NCBI GenBank assembly: GCA_946534585.1
Contig: CAMNCV010000080.1
Span: forward strand, 1 to 59,306
Origin: an uncultured Prevotellaceae bacterium
GTDB lineage: Bacteria; Bacteroidota; Bacteroidia; Bacteroidales; Bacteroidaceae
DNA: 59,306 nt
Reading direction: 5' to 3'
Of the stretch, positions 44,064 to 53,496 are shown piece by piece. Each line of letters begins with the position of its first letter. Positions within the stretch are counted from its first letter, which is position 1. A program made the translations under genes and the position numbers. Under the pieces are notes generated by a model, which did no database searches, was not told the origin of the DNA, and saw only the letters and a program-made list of their open reading frames with translations.

Positions 44064-46007
44064 TTAATCTATATTGTCAGCCAGCCAGAGGGCGCTTGAA
44101 GCATCGCTCGGCATGCGCCAGTCGCCGCGTGGCGATAAGGACACCGATCCTACCTTCGGTCCGTCAGGCAAGCATGAACGCTTGAACTGCTGCGAGAAGA
44201 AACGGCGCAGGAATGTCTTCAGCCACTTGCGTATCGTGTCTTCATCGAAGTGGTAATCCTCGCTGTTGGCAAAGGCGTGCTTTGCAAGCATGAATATCTT
44301 CTGGGGGCGGAAGCCACAGCGCAGCGTATAATAGAGGAAGAAATCATGAAGCACGTATGGACCTACAAGGTCCTCTGTCTTCTGGGCAATGTTGCCCTGC
44401 TCATCAGCAGGAATAAGCTCTGGCGAAATCGGCGTGTCGATAATATCGAGCAACGTGGCTCGTGAGGCGGCATCTATGTCGCTATCGGCAACGAAGCGCA
44501 CAAGATACCGTATCAGAGTCTTTGGTATAGAGACGTTGACTCCGTACATTGACATGTGGTCGCCATTGTATGTTGCCCAACCGAGGGCAAGTTCGGAGAG
44601 GTCACCCGTGCCTATGACCAGCCCGCCAAGCTGATTGCTCAAATCCATTAGTATCTGCGTGCGCTCGCGTGCCTGACCGTTTTCATAGGTCACGTCGTGT
44701 ACCGAGATGTCGTGGTTTATATCCTTGAAATGCTGTATGCACGCATCCTTTATTGAGATTTCGCGTATTGTAATACCGAGCGACTGCATCAGGTTCATGG
44801 CATTGTTGTAAGTGCGATCGGTGGTACCGAAGCCAGGCATGGTGACACCCACTATGCCCGTACGTGGCAGTTTGAGTTTGTCAAAGGTGCGTACGCACAC
44901 AAGCAGCGCCAATGTAGAATCGAGACCACCGCTGATACCAAGTATAACGGTCTTGCACCCCGTATGTACCAGTCGTTTGGCGAGACCTGCCACCTGTATG
45001 TTGAATATCTCATCGCATGAGGCCTGCATATCGGCAGTTTTTGGAATGAACGGCGTAGGGTTGACATCGCGTATCAACGTAAAGTCATCTACGGTCACGG
45101 AGTGGCAGTCAACGTATCTTATTGCACCGTCGGCATAGCCCGTTCGCTGGGCATTGACAAAGGTAGTGTTGTTTCTTCGCTCCGCACGCAGTTTCTCATA
45201 GTCTATCTGAGAAACGACCATCTGTGGCTCAAACGAGAAGCGCTGGCTCTCGGCTATCATCTGACCGTTCTCGAATATATAGGCATTGCCGCCGTAAACT
45301 ACGTCTTGCGTGCTCTCGCCAAATCCCGAACTGGCATATACATAGCCTGCCATTGTACGCGCACTCTGCTGCGAGAGCAGTTGGCGCAGGTAGGCATTCT
45401 TGCCTATCAGTTCGTCAGAAGCTGAGAGATTGAAGATAATGTCGGCACCGGCAAGGGTGAGACGCGTTGACGGTGGCTCGGGTGCCCAAACGTCTTCACA
45501 GAGTTCCACGCCAAAGGTCGCACCGGTATAGGTACGGAACACCATGGGAGCCGCGCTCACGCATATCTTGCTTCCGGCATACTTTATCTCCGTAGGATGA
45601 AGGTCTTGAGCCGAGGCAAACCAACGTTTTTCGTAGAACTCACTGTAGTTTGGCAGGTATGTCTTCGGGATTATAGCCAAGAGATTTCCTTTCTGTATGA
45701 CTGCTGCGCAGTTAAGCAGTATTGTTCCCACCTGCACAGGCACGCCAATGATGGCTATGATGTCGAGCTGACGGGTGAAGTCGAGCAGCATCATGACAGC
45801 CTGCTCGGCAGAATCTACAAGCAGTTGCTGCCGAAACAAATCCTGACAGGTGTAGCCAGTGATGCCCAGTTCGGGAAAAACAATAACCTCTACGCCTTGT
45901 CCCTCGGCACGAACTATCATCTGTTCGGTCTCAGAAAGATTGTATTGGCAGTCGCCTACCCTCACGCTTGGTATGGCCGAAGCCACCTTTATATATCCGT
46001 AATTCAT
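44064..46007 (-). CDS. nadE: glutamine-dependent NAD+ synthetase
   Basis: Last step of NAD+ synthesis, with ammonia channelled from an N-terminal glutaminase. 647 residues. The nitrilase-like domain (1 to about 280) has the triad motifs FPELGITGY, IPKTYLPNYSEFYEKRWF (Lys) and GVELCEDVWAP (Cys). The C-terminal synthetase domain has the PP-loop LGISGGLDSTLALL. It follows queA by 5 bp and appears to be the last gene of the Bat transcription unit. Confidence 0.96.
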   Translation of the reverse strand: MNYGYIKVASAIPSVRVGDCQYNLSETEQMIVRAEGQGVEVIVFPELGITGYTCQDLFRQQLLVDSAEQAVMMLLDFTRQLDIIAIIGVPVQVGTILLNCAAVIQKGNLLAIIPKTYLPNYSEFYEKRWFASAQDLHPTEIKYAGSKICVSAAPMVFRTYTGATFGVELCEDVWAPEPPSTRLTLAGADIIFNLSASDELIGKNAYLRQLLSQQSARTMAGYVYASSGFGESTQDVVYGGNAYIFENGQMIAESQRFSFEPQMVVSQIDYEKLRAERRNNTTFVNAQRTGYADGAIRYVDCHSVTVDDFTLIRDVNPTPFIPKTADMQASCDEIFNIQVAGLAKRLVHTGCKTVILGISGGLDSTLALLVCVRTFDKLKLPRTGIVGVTMPGFGTTDRTYNNAMNLMQSLGITIREISIKDACIQHFKDINHDISVHDVTYENGQARERTQILMDLSNQLGGLVIGTGDLSELALGWATYNGDHMSMYGVNVSIPKTLIRYLVRFVADSDIDAASRATLLDIIDTPISPELIPADEQGNIAQKTEDLVGPYVLHDFFLYYTLRCGFRPQKIFMLAKHAFANSEDYHFDEDTIRKWLKTFLRRFFSQQFKRSCLPDGPKVGSVSLSPRGDWRMPSDASSALWLADNID

Positions 46008-46012
46008 AGCGT

Positions 46013-47236
46013 TTACTGTTTTATAAGGATTGAAGAATCACCATAAGATAGGAAACGGAAGTCATTTGCCAAGGCATAGTCATACACCTTGCGCCAGTCT
46101 TCGCCTATGAATGCCGAGACAAGCAGCAGGAGTGTTGATTGAGGCTGGTGGAAGTTGGTTATCAATCGTTCCACTATATGGTAGTGATAGCCTGGTACTA
46201 TTATTATCTTCGTTGACGAATGGATGGTGTTCAGCTGGTTATCATCGAGCCAGCGCAGTATAGCCTTAAGGGCATCGGTGCTTTCTGGTTCCGCTTGGTC
46301 TTGCTTACTATATGGTTCCCACTGCTCTATGCAGAGTTCCTCAGCCGTGAGCTTTGGGTTGCGCAATAAGCGCAAACCTATGTAGTATAGGCTCTCAAGC
46401 GTGCGAACGGAGGTCGTTCCTACGGCTATTGCCTTTCCTCCGTGGGCTATCAGACGCTCAATGGTATGGCGACGCACACTGATAAACTCGCGGTGCATCG
46501 CGTGTCCTTCGATTTTCTCTGCCTTGACAGGGCGGAATGTGCCAGCCCCTACGTGCAGGGTGACTTCCTCTCGCTCTATGCCATGGCGGTCAACATCGCT
46601 CAACACTTCGTCAGTGAAATGCAGGCCGGCTGTTGGTGCTGCCACACTACCTTTGATTTTGGAATAGACTGTCTGGTAGGTTGTCTTGTCACTTTCCTGT
46701 GTTTCACGGTTCAAATACGGTGGAATGGGCAGTTCGCCAACAGCATCGAGTATCTCGGCAAATGACGCTCCACCGTCCCAAGTGAAGCGACAGACGTGGC
46801 CTGTCTGTTCCTCACCACCACGTTCTACGCTCAATGTAATGTCAGTTCCATTCACGTTGATGCTTTGGTGCAGTGCGCCCTCTTTCCATTTCTTGAGGTT
46901 TCCTATCATGCAAATCCACGCACAGGAGCCTTGCGACTGAAATACTTGTTCGTAATCGCGAGGCTCATGCGGCTCAAGCAGGAATACTTCGATAAGGGCT
47001 CCCGTCTCCTTGTGGAAGTGAAGGCGTGCCTGTATTACCTTGGTATTGTTGTATATAAGCAGCGACCCCTCGGGCAGGTAATCGGTAACGTGTTTGAATA
47101 CATCGTGGCTTATATACCCTTTGTCATACACGAGCAATTTGCTCTCGTCACGATGAGACAAGGGGAACTTTGCTATACGTTCCTCCGGCAGGTCATACGT
47201 ATAGTCTTTTATCTGTATTTGTTTGGGGTTTATCAA
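46013..47236 (-). CDS. queA: S-adenosylmethionine:tRNA ribosyltransferase-isomerase
   Basis: Converts preQ1-tRNA to epoxyqueuosine-tRNA. 407 residues, longer than the roughly 350 of E. coli QueA. Motifs are LPEERIAKFP, YNNTKVIQARL, PTAGLHFT, LHVGAGTFRPV, GTTSVRTLES and NFHQPQSTLL. The open frame begins with TTG at 47236 (no in-frame ATG precedes the conserved region), overlapping the stop of the phosphatase gene as TTGA. Translational coupling would explain the rare start codon. Confidence 0.92.
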   Translation of the reverse strand: MINPKQIQIKDYTYDLPEERIAKFPLSHRDESKLLVYDKGYISHDVFKHVTDYLPEGSLLIYNNTKVIQARLHFHKETGALIEVFLLEPHEPRDYEQVFQSQGSCAWICMIGNLKKWKEGALHQSINVNGTDITLSVERGGEEQTGHVCRFTWDGGASFAEILDAVGELPIPPYLNRETQESDKTTYQTVYSKIKGSVAAPTAGLHFTDEVLSDVDRHGIEREEVTLHVGAGTFRPVKAEKIEGHAMHREFISVRRHTIERLIAHGGKAIAVGTTSVRTLESLYYIGLRLLRNPKLTAEELCIEQWEPYSKQDQAEPESTDALKAILRWLDDNQLNTIHSSTKIIIVPGYHYHIVERLITNFHQPQSTLLLLVSAFIGEDWRKVYDYALANDFRFLSYGDSSILIKQ

Positions 47237-47940
47237 TGTATCAGTTCTATAATATTATTGTATATCTCTGCAAATGGTATCGTTGAGCAGCACAGCGTAA
47301 GGCAGAATACTGACACTACCACATCCACATCTATATGCGAATATCCCGTATCGGTGTATTGTGTGGATATGAAATTGCGTCCGCTCGATATGTTTTTCTG
47401 CAATTTATGGCAGATGGCGTAAGCCACACACGCTGCAATGATACCCCATACCATGCCCACTATCACATCAGTAAGGAAGTGCTGGCCAAGGTATAGTCGC
47501 GTCCACATGTTGATAAGTGCCCAGCAATAGAGTGTAATGCTGAGCATACTGCTTCTCACAAGTAAGACGAAGAACGTAGCAACGGCCGTAGTGCTGGCTG
47601 CATGTGAAGAGAAGAAACTGAAGTCTTTCTCGTGAATATTGCCTGCAATCTGAGCCAGATACTTGTAATGCAGGTCGTTGCAGGGGCGTACTCGTTCCAC
47701 AAGCGGTTTGACAAGCAGGTTTGCGGTGCCCGAGGCAAGGAACACACAGAGCGCTATGCAGCCGATGATTACGAGTATCTGCTGCATATTATCGTTGTTC
47801 TTTACTATCAAGATGAACAGTGTTATGAACATAGGTATCCACATATACACATTGGTAAGCATCAGCGCTATTTGGTCAAGAAATGCGCTGCTGCTGCCAA
47901 AAAATACCTGAATGCCGAAATTGTCGATTGCTTCAATCAT
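47233..47940 (-). CDS. PAP2-superfamily phosphatase, membrane protein
   Basis: 235 residues with five or six membrane segments. The three PAP2 motifs are visible: KPLVERVRP, FSFFSSHAAST and RLYLGQHFLTD. Candidates for the substrate are undecaprenyl diphosphate, lipid A phosphates or phosphatidate. The start codon overlaps the batDE stop as ATGA (47937-47940), and the end overlaps queA by 4 bp, so it is embedded in the operon. Confidence 0.88.
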   Translation of the reverse strand: MIEAIDNFGIQVFFGSSSAFLDQIALMLTNVYMWIPMFITLFILIVKNNDNMQQILVIIGCIALCVFLASGTANLLVKPLVERVRPCNDLHYKYLAQIAGNIHEKDFSFFSSHAASTTAVATFFVLLVRSSMLSITLYCWALINMWTRLYLGQHFLTDVIVGMVWGIIAACVAYAICHKLQKNISSGRNFISTQYTDTGYSHIDVDVVVSVFCLTLCCSTIPFAEIYNNIIELIH

Positions 47941-50591
47941 ATTTCCTCCACGTCTTTAGTGTTTATCCAGCCTTCTCTACCATCAGAAAGACGTATGCCA
48001 TACCAGCCTTTTATGTCGCGGTCGGTTATCTCTACCGTAGTTCCTTCGTGTATGATGCAGGCTTCCTGCGCCTTTATCTCTGGCGAAGACTTGACCGTAA
48101 GTGTCTCAGTCATCACTACAGCAGATGTATGCGTTGTGAGGTAGCGCTTGCGTTGCCAAGCAAACAGGTTACCTATTATAAACAGGAGAAACAGCGTTAC
48201 GGATACATAGAACGATGCTTTGCGAACCAACATGTTGCCTACAAAGAGGTAAACAAGGAAGAGTATCAGTGAGACAATGAGCGAACAGAGTGCGAGCCAC
48301 GCCCAGGCATCGATAGTCATCATAGCCTGTAACGCCTTGTACCATTGTACAAAGAATATGTCTGAGTCTGGCGTCAAGCGGTCAATGGTCTTTGTTCGGG
48401 CAATCTCAAGACTGTGATTGATACGTTTGTTACCTGGTGCGAGTTTATGGGCACGTTCATAACTGAGTATCGCTTGCGGGATATTGTCAGTACGGAAGTA
48501 GCAGTTGCCGAGATTATGATAGGTTTCTGCTGACTCTCCTGACTTCAAATCCTCCTTATATAGCTCTATTGCCTTTTGGTAATCTGCTACACGATAGGCC
48601 GCATCAGCATCGGCCTTCGTATTGGCTGCAAATGCCTGCGTAGAAGCAAAAAGCATCTGCACCAGTAGCAACACTATGGTTGTAAAGGCATTATTAGTGA
48701 CTGTTACCGTACCATTGGTGTCTGATTTCTTAGAGTTAGTTTTTGATTTGCCGCCTTCTTCTATCTCAGTGATGGCTTCAGTAGCTTTATTATAGGTATT
48801 CTTCATCATCATGTCAGCCTCTGACTGTTCACCACTCGGTGCGTAACGAGCAAACTCACACTCGTCAATGGCTTCGATAAATCTCTTGATGGTGTCGTCG
48901 TCAATATTCCTGTTGGCAAGCTTTTCTGATATATTGTCACGTGAGAGTTGCTCAACTGGCATATTGAGCTTATCACCAACATATCCCCACAGAGCTCTCA
49001 ACACTTCCTCATAGAATTCCGAACGCTTGCCTGTTGTCATCAGTTTGGCGGCCTTCTTCAATCGTTTCACCGCCACCTTGTTGGCTCTGCGACCACGCAC
49101 GACTGTAACGTCGGCAAGAGCTGATGCACGTTTGCGGAACACTATCAGCAGTATGACAAACGCGAGTAATGCCACGACGTTGGCAATCACGTGTGCAGTA
49201 GTGCCAAAGAAAGTGTAATATGGTTTTTCCTTCGTGCCTACACCCTGCATAATATCGCTGATATCGTTATCATCAAGCTGTGAGTAGTCTGCCACATTGC
49301 CGTTTCCGCTGCCTTGTTCCACGGTAAGGTTGATTGGCTGCGTCTTGGCTGTCTTATAGGTTTTGCTCTGCGTATCGAAATATATGAAGTCAATACCGGG
49401 GATGGTGTATCGTCCTTTATTGCGCGGAACTATAAGATAGTCATACACCATGCTGCCGGTAACACCATCAGCACTGAGCTTGGTCTTGTCCGTAACCTTC
49501 GGGTCATACTTATCGAAGTCCTTTGGAAGATTGAGTTCTGGCATCTTCAGGAGTTTCATATTACCCACTCCACTGACTACTACACGCAGACTGACGGGGT
49601 CACCTGATTTCACTGTAGTTTTGTCAACAGATGACGTTACGTTGAAATGACCTACGCCACCAGAATATCCTGCGGGTTTCGTGGGTAATGGATCTACTTG
49701 TATCGTGACACTCGGAGCCTTTATTTCCTTTTTCACTTCCACGTAACCAGAGCCACCATTGAAGAAAGCTTCAAACGGATCAACGTTCGGATTCTCTTGC
49801 ACTACCGTACCACGAAACGTGATACTTGGTATTTCAAGCTTTCCAGACATCTGGGGAAACATGACATACTGGCTCCATGTTACGCAGCGATAAGCCCTGC
49901 CGTTGATTGTTTCCACATGGAAAGATTTCTGTTGTGGCAGTGGAATTTCTTGTGTATGAAAGCCGTTCAGGTCAGGCATCTTGCCCTCAAGTTGTGTTAA
50001 GTCAACCAGAGTATAAACCTTATATGTCAGCAATATGGGCTCCTGCTCATAGACACGCTGTTTGTTTGCAGTAACTCGAATAAACAAATCGTTGCCACTT
50101 ATGCGACTGCCGGCACGATCAACGCGCTGCGCTGGTTGCTGAGAACTTTGCATACGCCCCTGCTGACCGCTATGCATATGGCCTGACACGTTAATCTTCA
50201 GTGCCTGAGATGATACGGGAGACCCCGACACCGTGGCATGAGCAGAAGGTATTACGAACGTGCCGTTCTTTTTAGCAATCAACGTATATGTATAGGTAAC
50301 AGACGAAGACTGTGTCGTTCGCCCGTTAACCATAGAGAAACTCTGTTGTGTGCTGGTGCTCGGCCCATACACAACGTCGAGTGCATCAGGCACGTTGCCT
50401 ATACGGAAGCCTTTCACATCTGTCGTGTTCACTACGTACTGTATCTGGAATGGCTGTCCTGCGGCTACAGTACCTGGTCCTTTTGCCGTAATGCGCTGTG
50501 CGTATGTATAGAGAGAAAAGAATGAGGACTGGAGGATTAGTAACACTACCAATCCCGCAATCCTGTTCATATAAGTGTTCTTATAAGTCAT
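47937..50591 (-). CDS. BatD-BatE fusion protein (aerotolerance operon)
   Basis: 884 residues from the ATG at 50591, preceded by an AGGA-like sequence; ATGs at 50621 and 50570 are alternatives. After a signal peptide (VVLLILQSSFFSLYTYAQ), residues of roughly 30-450 are BatD (ITAKGPGTVAAGQPFQIQY), closed by a membrane helix (VIANVVALLAFVILLIVFRK). A linker leads to an internal signal-like segment (TIVLLLVQMLFASTQAFAA), then tetratricopeptide repeats (YHNLGNCYFRTDNIPQAILS), two membrane segments and a C-terminal SH3 domain (GWYGIRLSDGREGWI). The last part equals BatE, encoded separately in other Bacteroidetes. Role in envelope or oxygen tolerance is inferred from the operon. Confidence 0.85.
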   Translation of the reverse strand: MTYKNTYMNRIAGLVVLLILQSSFFSLYTYAQRITAKGPGTVAAGQPFQIQYVVNTTDVKGFRIGNVPDALDVVYGPSTSTQQSFSMVNGRTTQSSSVTYTYTLIAKKNGTFVIPSAHATVSGSPVSSQALKINVSGHMHSGQQGRMQSSQQPAQRVDRAGSRISGNDLFIRVTANKQRVYEQEPILLTYKVYTLVDLTQLEGKMPDLNGFHTQEIPLPQQKSFHVETINGRAYRCVTWSQYVMFPQMSGKLEIPSITFRGTVVQENPNVDPFEAFFNGGSGYVEVKKEIKAPSVTIQVDPLPTKPAGYSGGVGHFNVTSSVDKTTVKSGDPVSLRVVVSGVGNMKLLKMPELNLPKDFDKYDPKVTDKTKLSADGVTGSMVYDYLIVPRNKGRYTIPGIDFIYFDTQSKTYKTAKTQPINLTVEQGSGNGNVADYSQLDDNDISDIMQGVGTKEKPYYTFFGTTAHVIANVVALLAFVILLIVFRKRASALADVTVVRGRRANKVAVKRLKKAAKLMTTGKRSEFYEEVLRALWGYVGDKLNMPVEQLSRDNISEKLANRNIDDDTIKRFIEAIDECEFARYAPSGEQSEADMMMKNTYNKATEAITEIEEGGKSKTNSKKSDTNGTVTVTNNAFTTIVLLLVQMLFASTQAFAANTKADADAAYRVADYQKAIELYKEDLKSGESAETYHNLGNCYFRTDNIPQAILSYERAHKLAPGNKRINHSLEIARTKTIDRLTPDSDIFFVQWYKALQAMMTIDAWAWLALCSLIVSLILFLVYLFVGNMLVRKASFYVSVTLFLLFIIGNLFAWQRKRYLTTHTSAVVMTETLTVKSSPEIKAQEACIIHEGTTVEITDRDIKGWYGIRLSDGREGWINTKDVEEI

Positions 50592-50634
50592 TTTTCCTGC
50601 AGTAATAATTATCATTCCCACGACAACCGTGTTG

Positions 50635-51399
50635 TTACCAGTTCTTTTGCAGTGTGCGGCGACGCGGCTGGCTCATCGCTTTCTTCATGCGTTCCTGCGT
50701 CTGTTTCTCTTCCTGCATAGCCGCATTGAGCAGTTGTTCAGCGTTTTCACGACTCATCTGCTTATCCTGTTGCTGTTTCTGCTGGTCTTGCTTGTCCTGT
50801 TTGTCGTTGTTTTGGTCGTTCTTGTTCTTATCTTTATCCTTGTTATTTTTCTTATCCTTATTCTTGTCTTTATCCTTATTATCGTTGCCGCCGCCACCAG
50901 AATTGTTATTATTCTGCTGCTGGTTCTTTTGCTGGCGCTTGCATAAAACGAGGTTATAACGAGTCTCGTTGTCATTAGGGCACAGTCTCAAAGCCTGCTT
51001 GTATGCTTCGATGGCATCGCCATACTGCTGATGTCTCTGGGCAATCACGCCCATGTTATGATATGACATGGCACGACGTCCCTTGTTTTGCTCAGCCGTA
51101 GCCGCCTTTTTGAAGGCTTCAAGAGCCGCAGAATCCTTCTGCTGAGCCATCAAGGCGCAACCGAGATTATACATAGCCTGCGTGTTAGCAGGGTTAACAG
51201 CCTGAGCCTTGCGATAACTAACCTCAGCCTTTGCAGCGCCACCTTCTGCGCCACCACGCATGTGGCGGTTGCCTTGGCGGATGTGAGAGCGGTCAGACTG
51301 AGCGAAGCCCTCGCCCACTCCTGCCACGAACAGCATAAGCACTACAAGCACTGTGCTCATCATTATTTTATTATATATTGCCTTGTTTACAAACGTCAT
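50635..51399 (-). CDS. batC: BatC, tetratricopeptide protein of the aerotolerance operon
   Basis: 254 residues with a signal peptide (VLVVLMLFVAGVGEGFAQ). At least two TPR motifs follow (NTQAMYNLGCALMAQQ; MSYHNMGVIAQRHQQYGDAI). Then comes a 60-residue low-complexity stretch of Lys, Asn, Asp and Gln, and a helical tail. The low-complexity segment is encoded by short purine-rich codon repeats and may vary in length between strains. It lies 3 bp behind batB. Confidence 0.85.
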   Translation of the reverse strand: MTFVNKAIYNKIMMSTVLVVLMLFVAGVGEGFAQSDRSHIRQGNRHMRGGAEGGAAKAEVSYRKAQAVNPANTQAMYNLGCALMAQQKDSAALEAFKKAATAEQNKGRRAMSYHNMGVIAQRHQQYGDAIEAYKQALRLCPNDNETRYNLVLCKRQQKNQQQNNNNSGGGGNDNKDKDKNKDKKNNKDKDKNKNDQNNDKQDKQDQQKQQQDKQMSRENAEQLLNAAMQEEKQTQERMKKAMSQPRRRTLQKNW

Positions 51400-51402
51400 C
51401 TT

Positions 51403-52425
51403 TTATATTCTCTTTTTGAATATTTTGAATTTGCCGAACCATGGATTCATAACCTCGCTGACAAGCACCTCTACTATGAGAAGGAAAATAGCAAGTATGC
51501 CAAACACTTGGAACTGCTCGTTATACTCAGAGTACACCACTGATTCCATTTCGCCTTGCTGCATCTTGGCTATCTCGCTGTTAAGGCGCTCCTGAGCGGC
51601 GTATGTATTGTCCACGTGGATATATGTTCCGCTGCCTGCAGCAGCCACTTCACGACACATCTGCTCATTAAGGGCAGTCATCACGGTATTTCCCGTATTG
51701 TCAACCATATAGCTGCCATCACCTTGCGGTATAGGAGCACCGGCAGTATTACCTATGCCCAGAATAAACACCCTATAGCCTTTATCGCGTGCAGCCTTTG
51801 CAGCCTCCTTGGCACCGCCTTCATGGTCTTCTCCATCTGTAATCACAATGATAGCCTTACCGATATTCTTTTGCTGCGTAAAGCTATTGGATGCCAGGTT
51901 GATGGCTGCCGCAATGTCAGTGCCTTGCGTCTGTATGAGTGACGGTTCGATATTATGCAGGAACATCTTTGCCGACACATAGTCGCTTGTTATAGGCAGT
52001 TGTACGAAGGCATCACCAGCAAATACGACAAGGCCTATCTTGTCATTGCTAAACTTCTCCACCATATTCTCCACCAGCATCTTACTCTTTTGCAGTCGGC
52101 TTGGCGCCACATCCTCAGCCAGCATGGAGTTGCTTATATCAAGACATATTATGGCCTCAATGCCATTACGTTTCTCATTTGACACCTTTGTACCCATCTG
52201 CGGGCGGGCAAGCATTATTATCACCGTTGCCAATGCCATCTGAAGCAGGATGAACTTAATCCACCTGCGCCTTGCAGAAGCACCGGGCAACAGTGCCTTA
52301 ATCAGTTTTTTGTCACCCAACCGGCGCAACATCTTACGTCTGCGCCATTCTCCCCAGGCCATCAATGCCACCATAAATGGTATTATGGTGAGCAACCATA
52401 GATATATAGTATTCTCGAATCTCAT
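51403..52425 (-). CDS. batB: BatB, von Willebrand factor A domain membrane protein
   Basis: 340 residues. Two N-terminal membrane segments are followed by a vWA domain with the metal site DISNSM (DxSxS) and then TDGEDHEGG, and a C-terminal membrane helix (GILAIFLLIVEVLV). It closely parallels BatA encoded directly upstream, indicating an old tandem duplication. 6 bp separate the two genes. Confidence 0.9.
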   Translation of the reverse strand: MRFENTIYLWLLTIIPFMVALMAWGEWRRRKMLRRLGDKKLIKALLPGASARRRWIKFILLQMALATVIIMLARPQMGTKVSNEKRNGIEAIICLDISNSMLAEDVAPSRLQKSKMLVENMVEKFSNDKIGLVVFAGDAFVQLPITSDYVSAKMFLHNIEPSLIQTQGTDIAAAINLASNSFTQQKNIGKAIIVITDGEDHEGGAKEAAKAARDKGYRVFILGIGNTAGAPIPQGDGSYMVDNTGNTVMTALNEQMCREVAAAGSGTYIHVDNTYAAQERLNSEIAKMQQGEMESVVYSEYNEQFQVFGILAIFLLIVEVLVSEVMNPWFGKFKIFKKRI

Positions 52426-52431
52426 TTCCTT

Positions 52432-53445
52432 TTAACTTAATCTTCTAAGCAATGTGAGCCTGAGCAGTATTTCAAGCAGCAGCGCAAGCAGCGCAGCTAT
52501 GATGAAAGGTTGGTAGGCTTCATATCGCTTTGAGAACTTCTTGACGTTCAGTCGCGACTTTTCCAGTTTGTCAATATCTTGATATATCTGCTTAAGTTCG
52601 CGGTTATTGGTGGCACGATAGAAGTTACCATCGCTCACTGCCGCAATGTTGCTCAGCGTCTTAGTATCTATTTCCACTGGCATATTGACATACTGTACCC
52701 CTCCTGCCACTGGCATCGGGTAGCGAGCAACCTTGTTTGTGCCCACGCCAATGGTATAGACACGTATTCCGAGACTCTTGGCTATCTGCGCAGCAGTCAT
52801 CGGAGATATATCGCCCATGTTGTTGGAGCCATCAGTAAGTAATATCACCACGCGGCTTTTCGCCTTCGAATCCTTCAGTCTTGACACGGCATTAGCCAGT
52901 CCCATGCCAATTGCCGTACCATCACTGATGAGTCCGTTGGCAGCTATGTCGGTGCGCACGCCTTTCAACAGGTTGAGCAACGATGCGTGGTCGGTTGTCA
53001 TAGGACACTGTGTAAAAGCCTCACCGGCGAATATCGTCAGTCCGATGTTGTCGTTAGCACGGTCGCTGATGAATGAAGCAGCCACATCTTTTGCAGCCTC
53101 CATACGGTTAGGGCGCAAGTCCTCTGCCAGCATACTGGTAGATACGTCCATGGCAAGCATTATATCTATGCCTTCCACCGTCTTCTCATCCCACGCACTG
53201 TGGGTCTGCGGACGTGCGAGTGCGCATACAATCAGCGCAAATGCTACGCAGCGCATTATCATCGGCAGGTGTATCATCCTGACTCTGAGGCTGACCGGTG
53301 CATTCTTATATGCAAACGCATCGCTGATGGTAAGCGATGCCTCCATCTTGCGCTTGCCACGGTTACGCCATAAGACATACCACATTATATATGGTATGAG
53401 CAGCAATAACAACAGGAAATATAATGGTTGTGTGAATTCCATCAC
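52432..53445 (-). CDS. batA: BatA, von Willebrand factor A domain membrane protein
   Basis: 337 residues. The N-terminal membrane segments (FLLLLLLIPYIMWYVLW; a second near residue 70) are followed by a vWA domain with the metal site DVSTSM and TDGSNNMGDISP, and one C-terminal membrane helix. Two ATGs are adjacent (53445, 53442). It is part of the Bat unit between the 386-residue membrane protein gene and batB. Confidence 0.9.
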   Translation of the reverse strand: MMEFTQPLYFLLLLLLIPYIMWYVLWRNRGKRKMEASLTISDAFAYKNAPVSLRVRMIHLPMIMRCVAFALIVCALARPQTHSAWDEKTVEGIDIMLAMDVSTSMLAEDLRPNRMEAAKDVAASFISDRANDNIGLTIFAGEAFTQCPMTTDHASLLNLLKGVRTDIAANGLISDGTAIGMGLANAVSRLKDSKAKSRVVILLTDGSNNMGDISPMTAAQIAKSLGIRVYTIGVGTNKVARYPMPVAGGVQYVNMPVEIDTKTLSNIAAVSDGNFYRATNNRELKQIYQDIDKLEKSRLNVKKFSKRYEAYQPFIIAALLALLLEILLRLTLLRRLS

Positions 53446-53496
53446 TTTTTATCTTGGTTTTAACACATTAACATACCGTCGGTTACATTAGCCACA

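Noticed and set aside
50754..50975. Long open frames on both strands opposite batC, rich in Leu/Val or in Thr/Arg/Ile
   Set aside because: They are mirror images of the Lys/Asn/Asp/Gln low-complexity stretch of batC and have no family likeness.
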